A stretch of 64,000 nucleotides of DNA from Ponticaulis profundi (GCF_042659465.1 NZ_JBHSSW010000028.1:124001-188000); one strand, 5' to 3'; positions 7,940 through 16,163 are shown, numbered from the stretch's first letter. Numbers and translations are program-made. The notes: generated by a model not told the origin, from the sequence alone.

Positions 7940-8389
7940 CTAGGGCTCGTTGCCTTCCCAGTCGACGATCCAGTCGAGCTGGTCTTCATCCAGTACCGTT
8001 TCTTCGGAAACGACCCGCCCCATAATGGAGTGGCCCTGTTCATGAACACTGGTTTGAGTGCCGCTGATCAGTGGGTGCCAATCAAAAAGCGGCTTGCCCT
8101 CATTAAGTCGCCGATAGGCGCATGTCCTGGGCATCCATTTCAAAGCGCTCAGATTATCCGGTGTCAGCTTTACGCAATCTGGAACGAAGGCTTTTCGGTT
8201 CTCATAATTCGAACATCGGCAAGTGTCCGGATCGAGAAGTTTGCAGTGCAGACGCGTATACGCGATCTCGCCTGTATCTTCATCCTCCAGCTTAAGCAGA
8301 CAGCATTTTGCGCAGCCATCGCAAAGCGCTTCCCACTGCTCATTGCTCATGTCCGACAATGGGGTTGTTTCCCACCATGGCTTCGTCAT
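7940..8389 (-). CDS. YcgN-family cysteine cluster protein (UPF0260)
   Basis: The 149-residue protein matches the YcgN/UPF0260 family, a small protein of unknown biochemical function with a conserved cysteine cluster likely to hold metal. Visible ligands are CDGCAKCC near residue 23, then further cysteines in RLHCKLLDPDTCRCSNY, FVPDC and MPRTCAYR. It overlaps thiE by 4 bases (ATGA), so translation is probably coupled. The thiE-ycgN pair downstream of fba is a common alphaproteobacterial arrangement. Confidence 0.9.
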   Translation of the reverse strand: MTKPWWETTPLSDMSNEQWEALCDGCAKCCLLKLEDEDTGEIAYTRLHCKLLDPDTCRCSNYENRKAFVPDCVKLTPDNLSALKWMPRTCAYRRLNEGKPLFDWHPLISGTQTSVHEQGHSIMGRVVSEETVLDEDQLDWIVDWEGNEP

Positions 8390-9051
8390 GATGCGGCTTC
8401 GTTTGAGACGGTGTCAAAAATCATGTTCAGGCGCTCAATGGCGGCTTTTGGACCATCGGCAAAGTTCCAGACCCCTGATGATAGAGCCAGAAAGTCAGCA
8501 CCAGCCCGAACGAGTGCTTCAGCATTGTCTGGTGTGATGCCGCCAATTGCAACGCATGGAAGCTCCATCATTTCCTGCCACCATGTCAGGAGCTCCGGAG
8601 TGGCTTCTGTCGGTGCTTTTTTGGTTTCGGTTGGAAAGAAAGCGCCAAACGCCACATAGTCCGCGCCCTGTTCGCCCGCGACCATGGCGAGGTGTCGGCT
8701 ATCATGACAGGTCACCCCGACAATGCCGTTTGGTCCAACCCATTTTCGGGCTTCCTGATAGGACATATCAGATTGACCGATATGCACACCGTCGGCAGCA
8801 AGTTCGGCCGCCAGGTCGGCTCGGTCATTGATGAGAACCGCAATATCTCGGTCCTGAACTTTCTCGGTGATCCGTTCGGACAGGCGACGCGTGGCGTCGG
8901 CGTCGACCGTGACCCCATCCTGTTCCTTCATCCGTATTTGAAGACAGGCGACATCTCCGCCATCCAGCGCATGAAGCAGCTGTGATTCGAACGCCTGGAT
9001 GTCGTCTATGGCAGGCGGTGTGATCAGGTAAAGTCTGGCTCGATGTTGCAT
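8386..9051 (-). CDS. thiE: Thiamine-phosphate synthase
   Basis: ThiE joins HMP pyrophosphate and thiazole phosphate to form thiamine monophosphate. The 221-residue protein has the ThiE landmarks in order: LYLITPP at the N-terminus, QIRMKEQ, the block LINDRADLAAELAADGVHIG, VGVTCHDSRHLA, GADYVAFGAFFPTETKKAPT and the phosphate loop VAIGGITPDNAEALVRAGAD. It is the better of two ThiE-superfamily candidates in the window. ycgN follows with a 4-base overlap. I saw no TPP riboswitch in the 187 bases upstream. Confidence 0.9.
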   Translation of the reverse strand: MQHRARLYLITPPAIDDIQAFESQLLHALDGGDVACLQIRMKEQDGVTVDADATRRLSERITEKVQDRDIAVLINDRADLAAELAADGVHIGQSDMSYQEARKWVGPNGIVGVTCHDSRHLAMVAGEQGADYVAFGAFFPTETKKAPTEATPELLTWWQEMMELPCVAIGGITPDNAEALVRAGADFLALSSGVWNFADGPKAAIERLNMIFDTVSNEAAS

Positions 9052-9238
9052 ACACGTCTTGGACGTAAAAGCGGCTCATTCGTCAAGTCATTCCTGCGCA
9101 CGGTAGCCCCGCTGACAAATGGCGAGCGCGCGGAAATCGTTAACATCCCACGCAATTCTATAAAACGTGTTCAACATGCATTAAGAAATTTTTGCGACCT
9201 TAGGTTTAGGAAGAGGGAAAGTTGTATTCGGGGGAATC

Positions 9239-9991
9239 GTGAGACGGATCGGGTATATTGCAGGAGGCGTGAGCGCGCTTGCCCTTACGTCTTTGGCTGC
9301 GGTCAGCATGCAGGACATGTGCGCAGAACGCCGACGGCTTGAGGCCGAGGCAACCAATCTTGTATCCGTTCAGGTCGACTGTGCGCAAGACCTCGGTGGA
9401 ATCGCTGAGCACCGTTTTCCTATGTCCCCTGGCGAGGAGTTGAGGCAACTGTCCTGCACGGACGAGGCGACAGAGGTCATCGATACGAAAGATTGGTCCC
9501 TTGACGAGCGAACCGGACGTCTGCGTGAACAGGACTGGCAGGCATTTGCTGTTTCGAAGTCTGCTCCGGAGGGGGTTCAGAAGTTTGCAAATGAAGACGG
9601 TGTTCACCTGATGACAATCGGGAAGACCTTCAGGGGGCGTTATGGCCGACTGGTTGAACCTGCCTTTGTCGTCCGGTGTTCTTCGGAGCGAAGGACATCT
9701 GTTGTCTGGATGCTCGATGAAGTTTTACCGGACCGCGATATCAGCGTTCAGGTTCAGCTCGATTCCGGACCATTTCGTATGGTGCAGATGAGTGTCTCAT
9801 CTGATCAGAAATCCATCGGTCTTTGGGATCAGAGGGATGCCATTTCATTCCTGCACGACATTGAACATGCGCAGTATATGAAAATCAGTATTCCTCAGGC
9901 TGACGGAGAAAGTCTCGAAACCGATTTTTCGCTGGAACGGTTGTCCTATTTGCTTCCGGGAGTGGGAACGGCCTGCCGCTGGCACAGCTGA
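9239..9991 (+). CDS. Exported VasI-like protein, no type VI genes nearby
   Basis: The 250-residue protein starts with GTG (9239) after a G-rich site; the first about 24 residues form a signal peptide. The C-terminal two thirds match the pattern of the VasI family: FVVRCSSERRTSVVWMLDEV, VQVQLDSGPFRM, a serine-rich S-x-D-x-K strand, FLHDIEHAQYMKISI, and a closing GVGTACRW. VasI was named from type VI secretion loci, but similar domains occur widely, and no type VI component is present here, so function is open. Paired cysteines suggest a disulfide. It is convergent with fba and shares the hairpin terminator at 10001-10026. Confidence 0.6.
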   Translation: MRRIGYIAGGVSALALTSLAAVSMQDMCAERRRLEAEATNLVSVQVDCAQDLGGIAEHRFPMSPGEELRQLSCTDEATEVIDTKDWSLDERTGRLREQDWQAFAVSKSAPEGVQKFANEDGVHLMTIGKTFRGRYGRLVEPAFVVRCSSERRTSVVWMLDEVLPDRDISVQVQLDSGPFRMVQMSVSSDQKSIGLWDQRDAISFLHDIEHAQYMKISIPQADGESLETDFSLERLSYLLPGVGTACRWHS

Positions 9992-10000
9992 GCAAAGAAA

Positions 10001-10026
10001 AACCCCTTGCTGCGAAGCAAGGGGTT
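10001..10026. terminator. Bidirectional hairpin terminator, VasI-like gene / fba
   Basis: A perfect 11-base-pair stem (10001-10011 with 10016-10026) with loop GCGA, placed between two converging genes. A-rich sequence on the left side gives a U-run on the minus transcript; on the plus side the tail is TCTCTGATTT. Confidence 0.88.
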
Positions 10027-10051
10027 CTCTGATTTCGTATGATCGTAGAGA

Positions 10052-10945
10052 TCAGCCAGCTTTGGAGGCTTCATAGATGGAATCGATCGCCTCAGCGAGT
10101 TTCGCGTCGAATTCTTCATCACTTTGTTTCGCAGAAAGACCTTCGGTCAGTGCGCGTGAGAAGCTGGCGATCATGCCGCTGTTCTGCGCGAGCATAGCAT
10201 TCGCCTCTTCGCGGGAATACCCACCAGACAGGGCGACAACACGCATGACGCGCGGATGCTCGATCGCTGGCGTGTAAAGGTTTGCTTTTGTCGGGAGCGA
10301 CAGTTTCAGCATGACTTGCTTGTCAGCTGGGATCGTTTCCAGATTTTTCATGATCTCTGCGAGCAGAATGTCTTCTGCCTGAGCTTTATCAGAAATCTTG
10401 ATGTTCACTTCTGGCTCGATGATCGGAACGAGGCCGTGCGCGAGGATTTGCTTGGCGACTTCGAACTGCTGCTCAACCACTGCAGCAATACCAGCCTGAT
10501 TGGCGGCATTGATGTTGGAGCGCATTTTTGTGCCGAAAATGCCTTTAGAGACAGCTTTCTCCAGCAGAGCGTCGAGACCTGGGTTCGGCTTCATGACCTG
10601 CGCGCCGTTTTCCTCGTCGGCGAGACCCTTGTCGATCTTCAGGAACGGAACCACGCCGCACTCATTCCAGAGATATTCTGCCGTTGGCGTTCCATCGATG
10701 TCGCCGTCCATGGTGCGTTCGAACAGAATGGCACCCATGACTTTCTCGCCATTAAAGGCAGGCGACTTGATGATGCGGGACCGCATCTCATGAATGAGGG
10801 CAAACATTTCCTCATCGCCGGAATATTCATTCTCTTCGATACCATAGAGGCGAAGCGCTTTCGGTGTAGAACCACCGGACTGGTCAAGCGCTGCGATGAA
10901 GCCGTCTTTTTCGGCGGCTTGTTTGGTCATTTCTGGGTTTGCCAT
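10052..10945 (-). CDS. Fructose-bisphosphate aldolase class I
   Basis: This is a class I (Schiff-base) aldolase that cleaves fructose 1,6-bisphosphate to glyceraldehyde-3-phosphate and dihydroxyacetone phosphate. The 297-residue protein shows AALDQSGGSTPKAL, ILFERTMDG, FLKIDKGL, PIIEPEVNI, the Schiff-base lysine segment VMLKLSLP and the phosphate-binding ALSGGYSREEAN. I chose the ATG at 10945 because AAGGGA lies eight bases upstream; an in-frame ATG seven codons earlier is poorer. It is the last gene of the minus-strand methyltransferase-pgk-fba set, 35 bases after pgk, and ends just before a shared terminator. Confidence 0.94.
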   Translation of the reverse strand: MANPEMTKQAAEKDGFIAALDQSGGSTPKALRLYGIEENEYSGDEEMFALIHEMRSRIIKSPAFNGEKVMGAILFERTMDGDIDGTPTAEYLWNECGVVPFLKIDKGLADEENGAQVMKPNPGLDALLEKAVSKGIFGTKMRSNINAANQAGIAAVVEQQFEVAKQILAHGLVPIIEPEVNIKISDKAQAEDILLAEIMKNLETIPADKQVMLKLSLPTKANLYTPAIEHPRVMRVVALSGGYSREEANAMLAQNSGMIASFSRALTEGLSAKQSDEEFDAKLAEAIDSIYEASKAG

Positions 10946-10980
10946 CAGTACTGTCCCTTTTCCCATAGTTTTTTGTTGTC

Positions 10981-12183
10981 TTACTTACCCTTGAGCGCTT
11001 CCACGCCCGGCAGGGGTTTGCCTTCCATCCATTCGAGGAAAGCGCCGCCAGCTGTTGAGATAAACGTAAAGTCTTCTGCAGCCTTGGCGTGATTGAGAGC
11101 AGCGACGGTATCGCCGCCACCGGCAACGGCGATCAGTTCGCCTTTTGCTGCGCGTGCGCCAGCCGCTTTTGCGGCAGCGACAGTTGCTGCATCGAAAGGC
11201 TCCATCTCGAATGCCCCGAGCGGGCCGTTCCAGATCAGTGTCTTTGCGACGTCCATAGCCGTTGCCAGTTGCACAACTGTCTGCGTGCCAGCGTCCAGGA
11301 TCATCTCGTCTTCTGCAACGTCGTCCAGCCCGCATGTGCGGTTCGCGGCATTGGCTGCAAACTCTTTCGTAACGACAACGTCCAGTGGCAGAAGAATATC
11401 ACAGCCAGAGGCTTTCGCATTGGCTTCGATCTGCTTTGCCGTATCAGCAAGGTCGTGTTCACAAAGAGATTTGCCGACATTGTGACCGCGCGCGGCAAGG
11501 AAGGTGTTTGCCATACCGCCGCCGATTGCCAGCGCATCAACCTTGGAAACGAGGTTCTTCAGAAGGTCGATCTTCGAGGACACTTTTGCGCCGCCAACAA
11601 CGGCAAGCACAGGGCGTTTCGGTTCGCCCAGAGCTGCGTTCAGGGCATCCAGCTCCTTTTCCATGGACTTGCCAGCAAACGCAGGAAGGCGCTCGGCCAG
11701 ACCGACTGTGGACACGTGTGCGCGGTGAGCCGCTGAGAACGCATCATTGACGTAAAGGTCGCCGAGCTTGGCAATCTCGTCAGCCAGCTCGCCATCATTC
11801 TTTTCTTCGCCTTTGTAATAGCGTGTATTTTCCAGCAGGATGATGCCGGTTGGTTCCAGCGCTTCGATTGCCGCTTTTGCTTCGTCACCCTTGCAGTCGC
11901 TGGCGAAAGCAACCGGGTGTCCGACCACTTTGGCAAAGGCTGAAGCTACGGGCTCAAGGCTCATTTCCGGAACTCGCTCGCCCTTTGGACGACCGAAATG
12001 TGCGAGCAGAGCCACTTTCGCACCTGCATTTCGAAGCGCGTTGACGGTGGCGACAGCTGCTACCAGACGGGTGTCGTCGGAGACTTTGCCTTCATCATTC
12101 ATTGGCACGTTGAAATCGACGCGGACCAGTGCCGTTTTACCGGAGAGGTCTCCTGCATCTTCGATCCGTTTGAAATCCGCCAT
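10981..12183 (-). CDS. pgk: Phosphoglycerate kinase
   Basis: Pgk transfers phosphate from 1,3-bisphosphoglycerate to ADP in glycolysis. The 400-residue length is typical. Landmarks: RVDFNVPMND near the N-terminus, LLAHFGRPKGE, LENTRYYKGEEKND, FSAAHRAHVST, VVGGAKVSSKIDLL, the nucleotide site WNGPLGAFE and GGGDTVAAL, and the C-terminal STAGGAFLEWMEGK. Its ATG overlaps the stop of the upstream methyltransferase by one base (TAATG), so the two are translationally coupled. Confidence 0.97.
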   Translation of the reverse strand: MADFKRIEDAGDLSGKTALVRVDFNVPMNDEGKVSDDTRLVAAVATVNALRNAGAKVALLAHFGRPKGERVPEMSLEPVASAFAKVVGHPVAFASDCKGDEAKAAIEALEPTGIILLENTRYYKGEEKNDGELADEIAKLGDLYVNDAFSAAHRAHVSTVGLAERLPAFAGKSMEKELDALNAALGEPKRPVLAVVGGAKVSSKIDLLKNLVSKVDALAIGGGMANTFLAARGHNVGKSLCEHDLADTAKQIEANAKASGCDILLPLDVVVTKEFAANAANRTCGLDDVAEDEMILDAGTQTVVQLATAMDVAKTLIWNGPLGAFEMEPFDAATVAAAKAAGARAAKGELIAVAGGGDTVAALNHAKAAEDFTFISTAGGAFLEWMEGKPLPGVEALKGK

Positions 12184-12827
12184 TACTTATTCCCCGTTTT
12201 TCGAAAGACCGCGCGGATGAGCGCCGCAGGGCCGGAATGGAAACTACCTTCTTCAAGCGTTTCAACGCCTGACATCATGCTGAGTGGCACAACATTTTCA
12301 AATTCGTCAGCAAGCGTGTCTGCGACGTAGAGCATGTTGGCATCGGGTGGCCCGCCAGAATTATACTTTTTCTGAAAGTCGATTTGGTCCTGGGTGAAAC
12401 CTTCAAGAAAAAGCAGGCCGTCTGGTTTGAGGGCCTGCGTATAAAACTTGTGGAGTGGTTTTCGGACGTCGTGCGGCATGTGTCCAAACATGGTCGCCAC
12501 CAGATCAAACGTTGCGACTGGCCATTCCCATTGGAAAAGATCAGCTTCGACGGTGGTAACGTTGACCTGCTTTTCCTGTGCAAGCTTCTGGGTTTTGGCC
12601 AATCCTTCCGCAGAAATATCGACAGCTGTTACATCAAGTCCCAATTGCGCCAGAAATACCGCGTCACGTCCCTCGCCGCAGGCCGGGATGAGTGCTGTCC
12701 TGCAATTGGCGGAAATGGTGTCAGCCCAGGCATGGAGCAGGCGACTCGCTCGTGTGCCATAGACGTATTCGTCCTGACCAAAGCGCGTATCCCAAAACTC
12801 TTTTGGAATGCCTTGTGACAATCCCAT
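12183..12827 (-). CDS. Class I SAM-dependent methyltransferase (TPMT/TehB-like)
   Basis: From the ATG at 12827 the protein has 214 residues and begins with the family-typical FWDTRFGQDEYVYGTRASRL. The SAM site is ALIPACGEGRDAVFLAQLG followed by DVTAVDISAEGL; motif ATFDLVATMFGHM follows. This is the pattern of the thiopurine-methyltransferase/TehB-like group, with unknown substrate here. An in-frame ATG at 12893 would add 22 residues containing two cysteines (CLRC) and is possible. The stop overlaps pgk by one base, tying expression to glycolysis; the functional reason is not clear. Confidence 0.8.
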   Translation of the reverse strand: MGLSQGIPKEFWDTRFGQDEYVYGTRASRLLHAWADTISANCRTALIPACGEGRDAVFLAQLGLDVTAVDISAEGLAKTQKLAQEKQVNVTTVEADLFQWEWPVATFDLVATMFGHMPHDVRKPLHKFYTQALKPDGLLFLEGFTQDQIDFQKKYNSGGPPDANMLYVADTLADEFENVVPLSMMSGVETLEEGSFHSGPAALIRAVFRKTGNK

Positions 12828-13026
12828 CCCCCGAACGCAACGCAGACAGTGCAAACCCACAAGAGGTTTAGCGTGCTCGTCTGTAATGTCCATAACGTGA
12901 CCACCCGCAGATCGGGTGTTTCATGACTTTTACGCACTCTGCTCTCGAGAAAGTGCCATGCCCCTGGATGAGAGGAGCATTGACCAAAGCTCTTACCGGC
13001 CGATTCAAGCAAAAGAGCTATTGAAA

Positions 13027-13056
13027 AGAACCCGAGAAGATGACTTCCCGGGTTCT
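13027..13056 (-). terminator. Terminator downstream of gap
   Basis: An 8-base-pair stem AGAACCCG/CGGGTTCT (13027-13034, 13049-13056), one mismatch, then GAAG/CTTC around a 4-base loop. On the minus strand the stem is followed by TTTTCAA. It lies between gap and the methyltransferase gene and should separate them transcriptionally. Confidence 0.8.
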
Positions 13057-13102
13057 CTTATCTCGAGTGTATCGCCGCCAATCAGGCCGCTATACGACGC
13101 TG

Positions 13103-14110
13103 TTAGATGTGCTTCGACAGAGCGACAGCCGTATCAGACATACGTGTCGCAAAGCCCCATTCGTTGTCATACCATGACAGGATAGAGACCATGTTGCCGT
13201 CCATGACTTTTGTCTGGTCCATGTGGAAGATGGACGAGTGGCTGTCATGGTTGAAGTCAGTCGAAACAAGCTGGTTCGTTGTATAGCCCAGAACGCCTTT
13301 CAGCGGACCATCAGCAGCTGCTTTGATCGCTTCGTTCACTTCTTCAGTCGTCGTGGACTTCTTGGAGATGAACTTCAGGTCAACCACAGAGACGTTCGGC
13401 GTCGGAACGCGCATCGCGAAACCGTCCAGCTTGCCATTGAGTTCTGGAAGAACCAGACCGACAGCTTTTGCTGCACCCGTCGATGTCGGGATCATGGACA
13501 TGGCCGCTGCGCGTGCACGGTAGAGATCGCCATGCATGCGGTCGAGCGTAGGCTGGTCACCCGTGTAAGAGTGAATGGTCGTCATGATGCCTTTTTCGAT
13601 GCCGATGACATCGTTGAGGACTTTTGCGACCGGAGACAGGCAGTTCGTTGTGCAAGATGCGTTCGATACAACGAGGTCGTCAGAGGTCAGAACGTCATGG
13701 TTCACGCCGTAAACGATGGTTTTGTCAGCGCCGGAGGCCGGAGCAGAAACCAGAACGCGCTTGGCGCCAGCCGTCAGGTGCGCAGATGCTTTTTCCTTGC
13801 TGGCAAAGATGCCGGTGCATTCCATCGCGATATCGATGTCGAGTTCACGCCAGGGCAGTTCAGCAGGGTCACGAACAGCTGTGCAGAGGAATTCCTGATT
13901 GCCAGCTTTGATCTTGTCGCCGTCGACGGTCACTTCCACAGGAAGCTTGCCGTGTACGGAGTCGTACTGAAGCAGGTGCGCATTGGTTGCGACCGGACCC
14001 AAATCGTTAATCGCGACGACCTGAACGTCATCACGGTTGTGCTCGATGATCGAGCGAAGAACCAGACGTCCAATCCGACCAAAACCGTTAATAGCGACAC
14101 GCACTGCCAT
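13103..14110 (-). CDS. gap: Glyceraldehyde-3-phosphate dehydrogenase, type I
   Basis: Gap oxidises and phosphorylates glyceraldehyde-3-phosphate to 1,3-bisphosphoglycerate with NAD(P). From ATG 14110 the protein has 335 residues: VAINGFGRIGRLVLRSI (Rossmann), the catalytic cysteine in SNASCTTNCLSPVAKVL, IHSYTGDQPTLD, the phosphate-site GAAKAVGLVLPELNGKLDGF, and SWYDNEWGFATRM at the C-terminus. GAGGAGG six bases upstream fixes the start; an ATG 11 codons earlier is less likely. A palindrome at 14283-14298 lies 172 bases upstream. Downstream is its own terminator. Confidence 0.97.
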   Translation of the reverse strand: MAVRVAINGFGRIGRLVLRSIIEHNRDDVQVVAINDLGPVATNAHLLQYDSVHGKLPVEVTVDGDKIKAGNQEFLCTAVRDPAELPWRELDIDIAMECTGIFASKEKASAHLTAGAKRVLVSAPASGADKTIVYGVNHDVLTSDDLVVSNASCTTNCLSPVAKVLNDVIGIEKGIMTTIHSYTGDQPTLDRMHGDLYRARAAAMSMIPTSTGAAKAVGLVLPELNGKLDGFAMRVPTPNVSVVDLKFISKKSTTTEEVNEAIKAAADGPLKGVLGYTTNQLVSTDFNHDSHSSIFHMDQTKVMDGNMVSILSWYDNEWGFATRMSDTAVALSKHI

Positions 14111-14282
14111 AGTTACCTCCTCAATAGGCCCACCGGCCCTCATACACAGGCTGAGTTCCGGGCTTTCCTAGACCGGACAAGCCAAGTCGTCCAGATGCCG
14201 TAAGGCAAAACAGGAAATTGAACTGACGTTCTTTTCCAGAAAAAGCTGTGTGTTCAAAAAAAGTGGCGAAGATTTCAAAGTG

Positions 14283-14298
14283 TATGTCAGATGACATA
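14283..14298. promoter_or_regulatory. Perfect inverted repeat, candidate operator upstream of gap
   Basis: TATGTCA-GA-TGACATA is a perfect 7-base inverted repeat with a 2-base spacer, as expected for a dimeric DNA-binding protein. It lies after the LuxR-hydrolase stop and upstream of gap. The half site and its right flank recur upstream of the LuxR-hydrolase gene at 16093-16105. Regulator unknown; the adjacent LuxR-type protein is the obvious candidate. Confidence 0.5.
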
Positions 14299-14363
14299 TG
14301 ACAGTCTTCAGGTGGATGCTTACACACGGCCCTCGAAGAGGGTTGGAGTGTCTGGGGGGACGC
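14290..14363. repeat. Imperfect direct repeat, copy 1 (3' side of the LuxR-hydrolase gene)
   Basis: Shares with 16093-16163 an identical 13-mer GATGACATATGAC at one end and, at nearly equal distance (38 versus 36-37 bases), a GGTTGG-N7-GGGGGAC block at the other. Here the second block encodes the last codons of the LuxR-hydrolase gene (VPPDTPTL region). The copies are diverged between these blocks. Confidence 0.55.
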
Positions 14364-16071
14364 ATGCTCCGCCTTCTTCATCCTTCTCATTCCCCGCCAT
14401 CTGAGTAATGATGTCTGCGAGTTTCCGCCAGGCTTTGTAGAAGACGAGCTCCCCGCAATCCGCAATCAATGTCAGTCTGGTGTTCGGTTGTACGTCCATC
14501 AGTTCTGATATGCGTTCGCCCGTCATTTGAGGATCTTCTGCGCCGACGATCAGATGGATGGGGCAGGTGAGCTCTGCGAGATCACGGAAGCCATCATAGT
14601 GGCAAAGCTCGAATTCGCGAGCGAACACTTCTGCGCCCTGAGAGAGCGAATGTGCGCAGGCGTTTCGTAACAAGGCGCGATAGACGGGGTGGCTCAGTAC
14701 TTCCTGATCCGGGACCGAATGTGCGTATGCCTGGCTCAGATACCAGTCCGTGCCTTTCTCGCGCAGGATGCGCTGGCCAGTTCGGGCAAGCATGCGGCAG
14801 GCCCAAGGCGCCCGGTGAGCAAGGTCGAGAAAGGTGTTGTGCACAAGCGGCAAATGCTTGCGCCGACTTCGATCGTGCATTGGGAAAAAGCCACCGACGG
14901 AAATAAAGCTTTTGACTTTCTGCGGGTTGAGACGGGCAAAGCGGGCAATAGCGAGACCTGTGAGCGTGTGGCCGACCAGATGGAGTGGCGTCCCGCCCAG
15001 ATGGTGATGGAACTCCTCCAGCGCGCTCATGGTGTCGTCGATGACGGATTTGTCTTTACGCAATTCGCTGTTGCCGAAACCGGGGCGGGACAAGGTCATC
15101 AGGCAGATGCCTTTGGCTCGAAACAGACGGTCGGCGTCCTCTGGAAGAGTTATACCAACAGCATTTCCGTGCAGCAGCACGAAAACTTTTCCACGCGGCG
15201 CGCCAAGCCAGGAATAGGCTAGCTTTCGTCCGGTCCGGTCCGTGAAAATGCGCTCGCGACCATATGGATCGCTCCAGGCCGGAATTTTCTGATTCTGAGA
15301 GCTTTCCATCCGGACGCACAAAAGCGCAAGCAAGCGGACGAGATCGACCTGCGAGTTCGCGCCTGTCTTGTTGAAGATTGACGTCAACTGCAGGCGAACT
15401 GTCCGGGAGGACGTGTTGCGCTCTTCTGCAATGGCGTTTGTATCGCGCAGGCGGAACAGTGCATGACAGATGTCGGCTTCGGCCTTTGTCAGGCCGAAGG
15501 CTTCCATCATGCCGCTTTTGACAGCGGGGGTCCATTCTGGATCAAGCAGGCGGATAACAAGGTTTCCAGACGTCGCGGTTTCGGATGAAATCGGAAAAAT
15601 TTCAGCGATCCGGTCTTCAAGTGCTTGCGTCTCGACCCGCAAAATACCGTGCTGAAGATTGCCGCGTTCCCGCGCTGTCCGGCAGACAGATCGAAAGGCT
15701 TCCGTTGACTCCGCTGACACCCAGCTTTCGTCGGCCTTTTGCCCCTGAGTGTGACCAAACAGGCGTGTCCAGCCTTCATTTGCGCCAAGGACATAGTAAT
15801 CCGGTGAAATGACGAGGGTCGGACTGGTCGTTTCGGAGAGAGCTTTATCGACTGGGTCGTTGAGGCTCCAGAGCGGTTTCTCTGCGACCAGCTGATCGGC
15901 TTTGGCTACATGCTGGCGCAAATGCGTAGAAAAATTCTGGTCTGTAGCGTGGTCACTGCGTGCCATGCGCTTTTGCCAGGCGGAGACGAGCGCATCAAAC
16001 GCGTCAGCATCACTGACAACGCGGTAGCTCTGAGCGACGATGTCAAAATCTTCTTCGATCAGATCGCTCAT
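14320..16071 (-). CDS. PAS-like / LuxR HTH / degenerate alpha-beta-hydrolase fusion regulator
   Basis: From ATG 16071 the protein has 583 residues. About 80-178 looks PAS-like (TLVISPDYYVLGANEGWTRL onward). About 185-252 is a LuxR-type helix-turn-helix (LTKAEADICHALFRLRDTNA, then SSRTVRLQLTSIFNKTG). About 275-565 is an alpha/beta-hydrolase fold with oxyanion loop VLLHGNAVG and acid-loop VGAEDPQ. The nucleophile elbow reads GHTLTG instead of GHSxGG (Thr369 in place of Ser), and the usual terminal catalytic His is replaced in DCGELVFYKAW. The hydrolase domain is therefore probably non-catalytic and may serve as a ligand sensor. The gene lies between tkt and gap, flanked by direct repeats. GTG and upstream starts to 16167 are possible but lie in the repeat. 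Confidence 0.82.
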   Translation of the reverse strand: MSDLIEEDFDIVAQSYRVVSDADAFDALVSAWQKRMARSDHATDQNFSTHLRQHVAKADQLVAEKPLWSLNDPVDKALSETTSPTLVISPDYYVLGANEGWTRLFGHTQGQKADESWVSAESTEAFRSVCRTARERGNLQHGILRVETQALEDRIAEIFPISSETATSGNLVIRLLDPEWTPAVKSGMMEAFGLTKAEADICHALFRLRDTNAIAEERNTSSRTVRLQLTSIFNKTGANSQVDLVRLLALLCVRMESSQNQKIPAWSDPYGRERIFTDRTGRKLAYSWLGAPRGKVFVLLHGNAVGITLPEDADRLFRAKGICLMTLSRPGFGNSELRKDKSVIDDTMSALEEFHHHLGGTPLHLVGHTLTGLAIARFARLNPQKVKSFISVGGFFPMHDRSRRKHLPLVHNTFLDLAHRAPWACRMLARTGQRILREKGTDWYLSQAYAHSVPDQEVLSHPVYRALLRNACAHSLSQGAEVFAREFELCHYDGFRDLAELTCPIHLIVGAEDPQMTGERISELMDVQPNTRLTLIADCGELVFYKAWRKLADIITQMAGNEKDEEGGACVPPDTPTLFEGRV

Positions 16072-16092
16072 GAATTTCTGTTCCGTATGATG

Positions 16093-16163
16093 GATGACAT
16101 ATGACGAGGGGCCAGAGCATATGATTGAAGGGCGCAAGAGAGGTTGGCGGCCCCGGGGGACAC
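16093..16163. repeat. Imperfect direct repeat, copy 2 (5' side of the LuxR-hydrolase gene)
   Basis: Begins with the same 13-mer GATGACATATGAC 22 bases upstream of the LuxR-hydrolase start and ends with GGTTGG-N7-GGGGGAC. Read on the minus strand, the far end resembles the 3' terminal codons of the LuxR-hydrolase gene (CVPRGRQPLL versus CVPPDTPTLF), so it may be the relic tail of a deleted tandem paralogue. The 13-mer may also be an autoregulatory site. Confidence 0.55.

Noticed and set aside
9052..9238. TPP riboswitch upstream of thiE
   Set aside because: The conserved THI-box blocks (CTGAGA and the downstream thiM-type block) are not present in this interval.
13223..14203. 326-codon plus-strand frame opposite gap
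   Set aside because: Antisense shadow of gap, whose catalytic motifs are intact.
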